From assembly GCA_012837565.1 (NCBI GenBank), contig DUQY01000055.1, positions 1 through 12,181 of the forward strand: a stretch of 12,181 bases of DNA, in the 5' to 3' direction. The notes under the pieces are model-generated. The model saw nothing but the letters and a program-made list of their open reading frames with translations, made no database searches and had not been told where the DNA came from. Below, one piece after another: positions 9,607 to 12,181 of this stretch (the first letter of the stretch is position 1; every line of letters starts with the position of its first letter). Origin of the DNA: Bacteroidales bacterium. Its GTDB lineage: Bacteria > Bacteroidota > Bacteroidia > Bacteroidales > P3. The translations under genes were made by a program, and so were the position numbers.

Positions 9607-9614
9607 TATCTTTG
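9607..9614 (+). promoter_or_regulatory. -7 element of mutS2
   Basis: TATCTTTG matches the Bacteroidota -7 consensus and is followed by GCA, as at the rplU promoter. The -33 position (9584-9587) reads GGAG, a poor match. The ATG is 15 nt after the element, so the transcript would have only about 8-11 nt of leader and no Shine-Dalgarno sequence, making it almost leaderless. Confidence 0.6.
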
Positions 9615-9628
9615 CACGCCTTATTGAT

Positions 9629-12085
9629 ATGAAGAATATAAAACTAGAACAAAAAATTGGGTTTGATCAAATACGTCAATCCATTAAAGATAACTGCCTG
9701 AGCTTAGGTGGAGAAGGTTTTGTCGATAGAATGGAGTTTTCCTCCAACTACGAGAAAATACTTTCTTTACTTAATATGACTGAGGAATTACGTCAAATTT
9801 TTGTTACAAATCAAGTTTTCCCTTCATCCAACTACTTCGATATGAGAATTGAGCTTGAAAGACTAAGACTTTTAGGCACATTTATCTCTCAGCCAGCACT
9901 TTTTGACTTAAAATCTTCATTACACACAATAAATGAGTGTTTAAACTTCTTTTTAAAGGCAGACCCTGAGAAATATCCAACATTAAAGGCTTTGTCTAAA
10001 GATATTTATGTAGATAAAGACATATTAATTCGTTGCGACCGATTAATTGATGAAAAAGGATTGTTTTTCGATAATGCTTCTGAATATTTAGCTATAATTC
10101 GTTCGAATAAGAGGAAAAAAATCAATGAAGTCGATAAAAGAATTCAAAAGATACTAGTTTTATCGAAGAAAGAGGGTTGGAGCGTTGACGATACTGAAAT
10201 TACAATAAGAAATGGACGCTTGGTTATTCCAATTTCTTCAGCAAATAAAAAGAAGATTAAGGGATTTATTCACGATGAATCTTCAACAGGACAGACCTCT
10301 TATATTGAACCAGCTGAAATTGTTGAGTTAAATAATGAGGTTAGGGAGCTAGAACTTGAAGAAAAAAGAGAAATAGTTAAGATTTTAACTGAATTTACAG
10401 AGTTTATTCGTCCTCAAATAGATATTTTAAAACAGGCATATTATTTTCTTTCTCAAATAGACTTTATTAGAGCTAAGGCGAAGTATGCAATGAAAATTAG
10501 GGCTGGAAAACCAATTGTGGAGAATAAAACTCTAATAAATTGGTATGATGCACGCCACCCACTACTCGAAAGAACACTTGAAAAGAACGCCAAAGAAATT
10601 GTGCCTTTAAGAATAAGCCTTGATGAAAAAAGAAGGATACTTATAATTTCAGGACCAAATGCGGGCGGGAAGTCAGCATGCTTAAAAACAGTTGGGCTTT
10701 TGCAATATATGCTTCAATGTGGATTATTAGTCCCTATGCGAGAGACTTCCGAAACTGGACTTTTCCCTTCAATGTTTATTGATATTGGAGATGAGCAGTC
10801 GCTTGAAAACGACCTAAGTACATATTCTTCTCATCTTTTGAATATGAAGAAACTATGTGAAGGGGCAGACGACAAAACCTTGTTTCTTATAGATGAGCTA
10901 GGAACAGGAACCGACCCTGTGATTGGAGGAGCTATTGCAGAATCTGTTTTGCAGCATCTAAATAATAAGAAATCATACGGAGTAGTAACAACACATTATT
11001 CCAACCTTAAGCTTTTGGCAGATAGGGAAGAGGGAATCATTAATGGAGCAATGCTTTTTGACCAAAACAATATGAAACCCCTATATAAATTATCAATAGG
11101 GCGTCCTGGTTCTTCCTTTGCTTTCGAAATTGCACAAACAATTGGCTTACCAAGGTCAATAATCGATAGTGCAACAGATAAAATTGGGACCTCTTATCTC
11201 GATTTCGAACAACAGCTTCAACAAATGGAGGTTGAAAAAATAAGTATAAAGAAAAAACAACAAGAGCTAGGTGTTCAGGATGAGCTACTTTCGGAGGTGC
11301 TTAGTAAGTATAATAAACTAAGTCAAGACTTAGATGCTGAGAGAAAAGCCATAATAAAACAAGCTAAACTTGAGGCAAAAGAAATACTTCTTAATGCAAA
11401 CAAAAAGGTAGAAAATACCATTTCGCAGATTAAGGAGATAAATGCAGAAAAAGAAAGAACTCAAGAAATAAGGGAGAGTTTTAGGCAGGAGCAGGAGGGT
11501 ATTGATACGGATATAAGAATAATTGAGCAAGAGGAAAAGAAAGTAAAAAATAAACAAAAGACTCCTCAGCCAAATAAAGATATAGGAGTGAGGGTTGATT
11601 ATTCACCTCTGGCAATTGGCGATATAGTTAAAATTGGAGATGATAATAATTTTGTAGAAGTTGTTTCAATAAGAAGAAACAAGGTTGAGGTTATAAGTGG
11701 AAGTGTTAAGATGACAATTGATAAGAATAGCGTTGTGAAAGTTGATAAGAAGGCTTATTTGAAACAAAAGTCTAAAACATATTCACCATCTTCAAATAGA
11801 TTTGTATCAATTATTGATGAATTAAACGATAAGAGAAAAGATTTTAAGAACCAATTAGATTTAAGAGGGGAGAGAGCAGAAATAGCGATTGATAAGGTTG
11901 GGAGCTTTATTGACCAAGCAAGACTTTTGGGAGAGAGAGAGTTATCTATTCTTCATGGAAAGGGGACAGGAATTTTAAAAATGGTTATTAGGGAATTTCT
12001 AAGAACGCATTCCGAGGTAAGCTCTTTTAAATCAGCACAAGTTGAGTTTGGAGGAGAAGGAATAACATTGGTAACACTACATTAG
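9629..12085 (+). CDS. mutS2: endonuclease MutS2 (MutS-family ATPase with C-terminal Smr domain)
   Basis: MutS2 lacks the mismatch-binding domains of MutS. Family members suppress homologous recombination in some bacteria and rescue collided ribosomes in Bacillus subtilis; which applies here cannot be read from sequence. The 818-residue product has the usual length. The core and clamp region (1-310) leads into the ABC-type ATPase: Walker A GPNAGGKS (342-349), Walker B FLIDE with Asp422-Glu423, and the H-loop TTHYS with His456. A Lys/Glu-rich coiled coil covers about 520-640. A small KOW-like beta segment (about 665-715) precedes the Smr nuclease domain, whose LDLRG (743-747) and HGKGTG (776-781) motifs are intact. 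The start codon is set by the -7 element ending only 14 nt upstream. It is transcribed alone as far as can be seen, with a terminator between it and the upstream gene. Confidence 0.96.
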   Translation: MKNIKLEQKIGFDQIRQSIKDNCLSLGGEGFVDRMEFSSNYEKILSLLNMTEELRQIFVTNQVFPSSNYFDMRIELERLRLLGTFISQPALFDLKSSLHTINECLNFFLKADPEKYPTLKALSKDIYVDKDILIRCDRLIDEKGLFFDNASEYLAIIRSNKRKKINEVDKRIQKILVLSKKEGWSVDDTEITIRNGRLVIPISSANKKKIKGFIHDESSTGQTSYIEPAEIVELNNEVRELELEEKREIVKILTEFTEFIRPQIDILKQAYYFLSQIDFIRAKAKYAMKIRAGKPIVENKTLINWYDARHPLLERTLEKNAKEIVPLRISLDEKRRILIISGPNAGGKSACLKTVGLLQYMLQCGLLVPMRETSETGLFPSMFIDIGDEQSLENDLSTYSSHLLNMKKLCEGADDKTLFLIDELGTGTDPVIGGAIAESVLQHLNNKKSYGVVTTHYSNLKLLADREEGIINGAMLFDQNNMKPLYKLSIGRPGSSFAFEIAQTIGLPRSIIDSATDKIGTSYLDFEQQLQQMEVEKISIKKKQQELGVQDELLSEVLSKYNKLSQDLDAERKAIIKQAKLEAKEILLNANKKVENTISQIKEINAEKERTQEIRESFRQEQEGIDTDIRIIEQEEKKVKNKQKTPQPNKDIGVRVDYSPLAIGDIVKIGDDNNFVEVVSIRRNKVEVISGSVKMTIDKNSVVKVDKKAYLKQKSKTYSPSSNRFVSIIDELNDKRKDFKNQLDLRGERAEIAIDKVGSFIDQARLLGERELSILHGKGTGILKMVIREFLRTHSEVSSFKSAQVEFGGEGITLVTLH

Positions 12086-12181
12086 AAAACTAAAAAACTA
12101 TAAAAAAGTAAACAAATAGCCACCTTATGGTGTTTATAACATGAACGCAATTAAATATTTGAGATATGAAAAAGAATTTTA
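12086..12181 (+). other. mutS2 downstream region with possible start of the next gene
   Basis: A small hairpin CACC-TTAT-GGTG (12121-12132) followed by TTTAT could be a weak terminator for mutS2. Two ATGs then open frames to the edge: 12141 (MNAIKYLRYEKEF) and 12166 (MKKNF, in another frame). The second looks like the start of a signal peptide, and TATTTG just ahead is a partial -7-like sequence. Too little sequence remains to choose, and no product can be named. Confidence 0.25.

Overview
The window looks like a Bacteroidota chromosome, most likely Bacteroidales. The evidence is the 23S rRNA sequence, AT-rich coding DNA, A-rich leaders with weak or absent Shine-Dalgarno sequences, four promoters carrying the Bacteroidota -7 element TAnnTTTG, and a PorE-like periplasmic protein of a type known from type IX secretion. 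No phage, insertion sequence, CRISPR array or toxin-antitoxin genes were seen.

Layout. On the minus strand, rplU (L21) and rpmA (L27) lie downstream of a very good TTTG-N19-TATCTTTG promoter. About 120 nt after rpmA comes the 5' two thirds of a 23S rRNA gene, which runs out of the left edge. No 16S rRNA or tRNA gene precedes this 23S gene. A divergent AT-rich intergenic region (about 2745-3122) separates this block from three plus-strand genes. These are a 1177-residue, 12-TM NtrY-like sensor histidine kinase, an 869-residue TPR / PD40 beta-propeller / carboxypeptidase-regulatory-like / OmpA protein with an extra C-terminal domain, and mutS2 (818 residues). A strong intrinsic terminator follows the OmpA-family gene. 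Each of the three plus-strand genes has its own -7 element, so they are probably separate or only loosely coupled transcription units. The last ~95 nt hold no complete gene, only possible starts for the next one.

Working together. L21, L27 and 23S rRNA are all parts of the 50S subunit. Their order suggests possible co-transcription of rRNA with two ribosomal protein genes, unless the join is an assembly artefact. The kinase and the OmpA-family protein are neighbours, and both belong to the cell envelope, but any functional link is inference. MutS2 is an independent DNA/ribosome quality-control ATPase-nuclease.

The observations most worth a second look are the 23S gene apparently unlinked from 16S behind rplU-rpmA, and the C-terminal domain of the PorE-like protein, which resembles a retropepsin fold that has lost its catalytic Asp-Thr-Gly.
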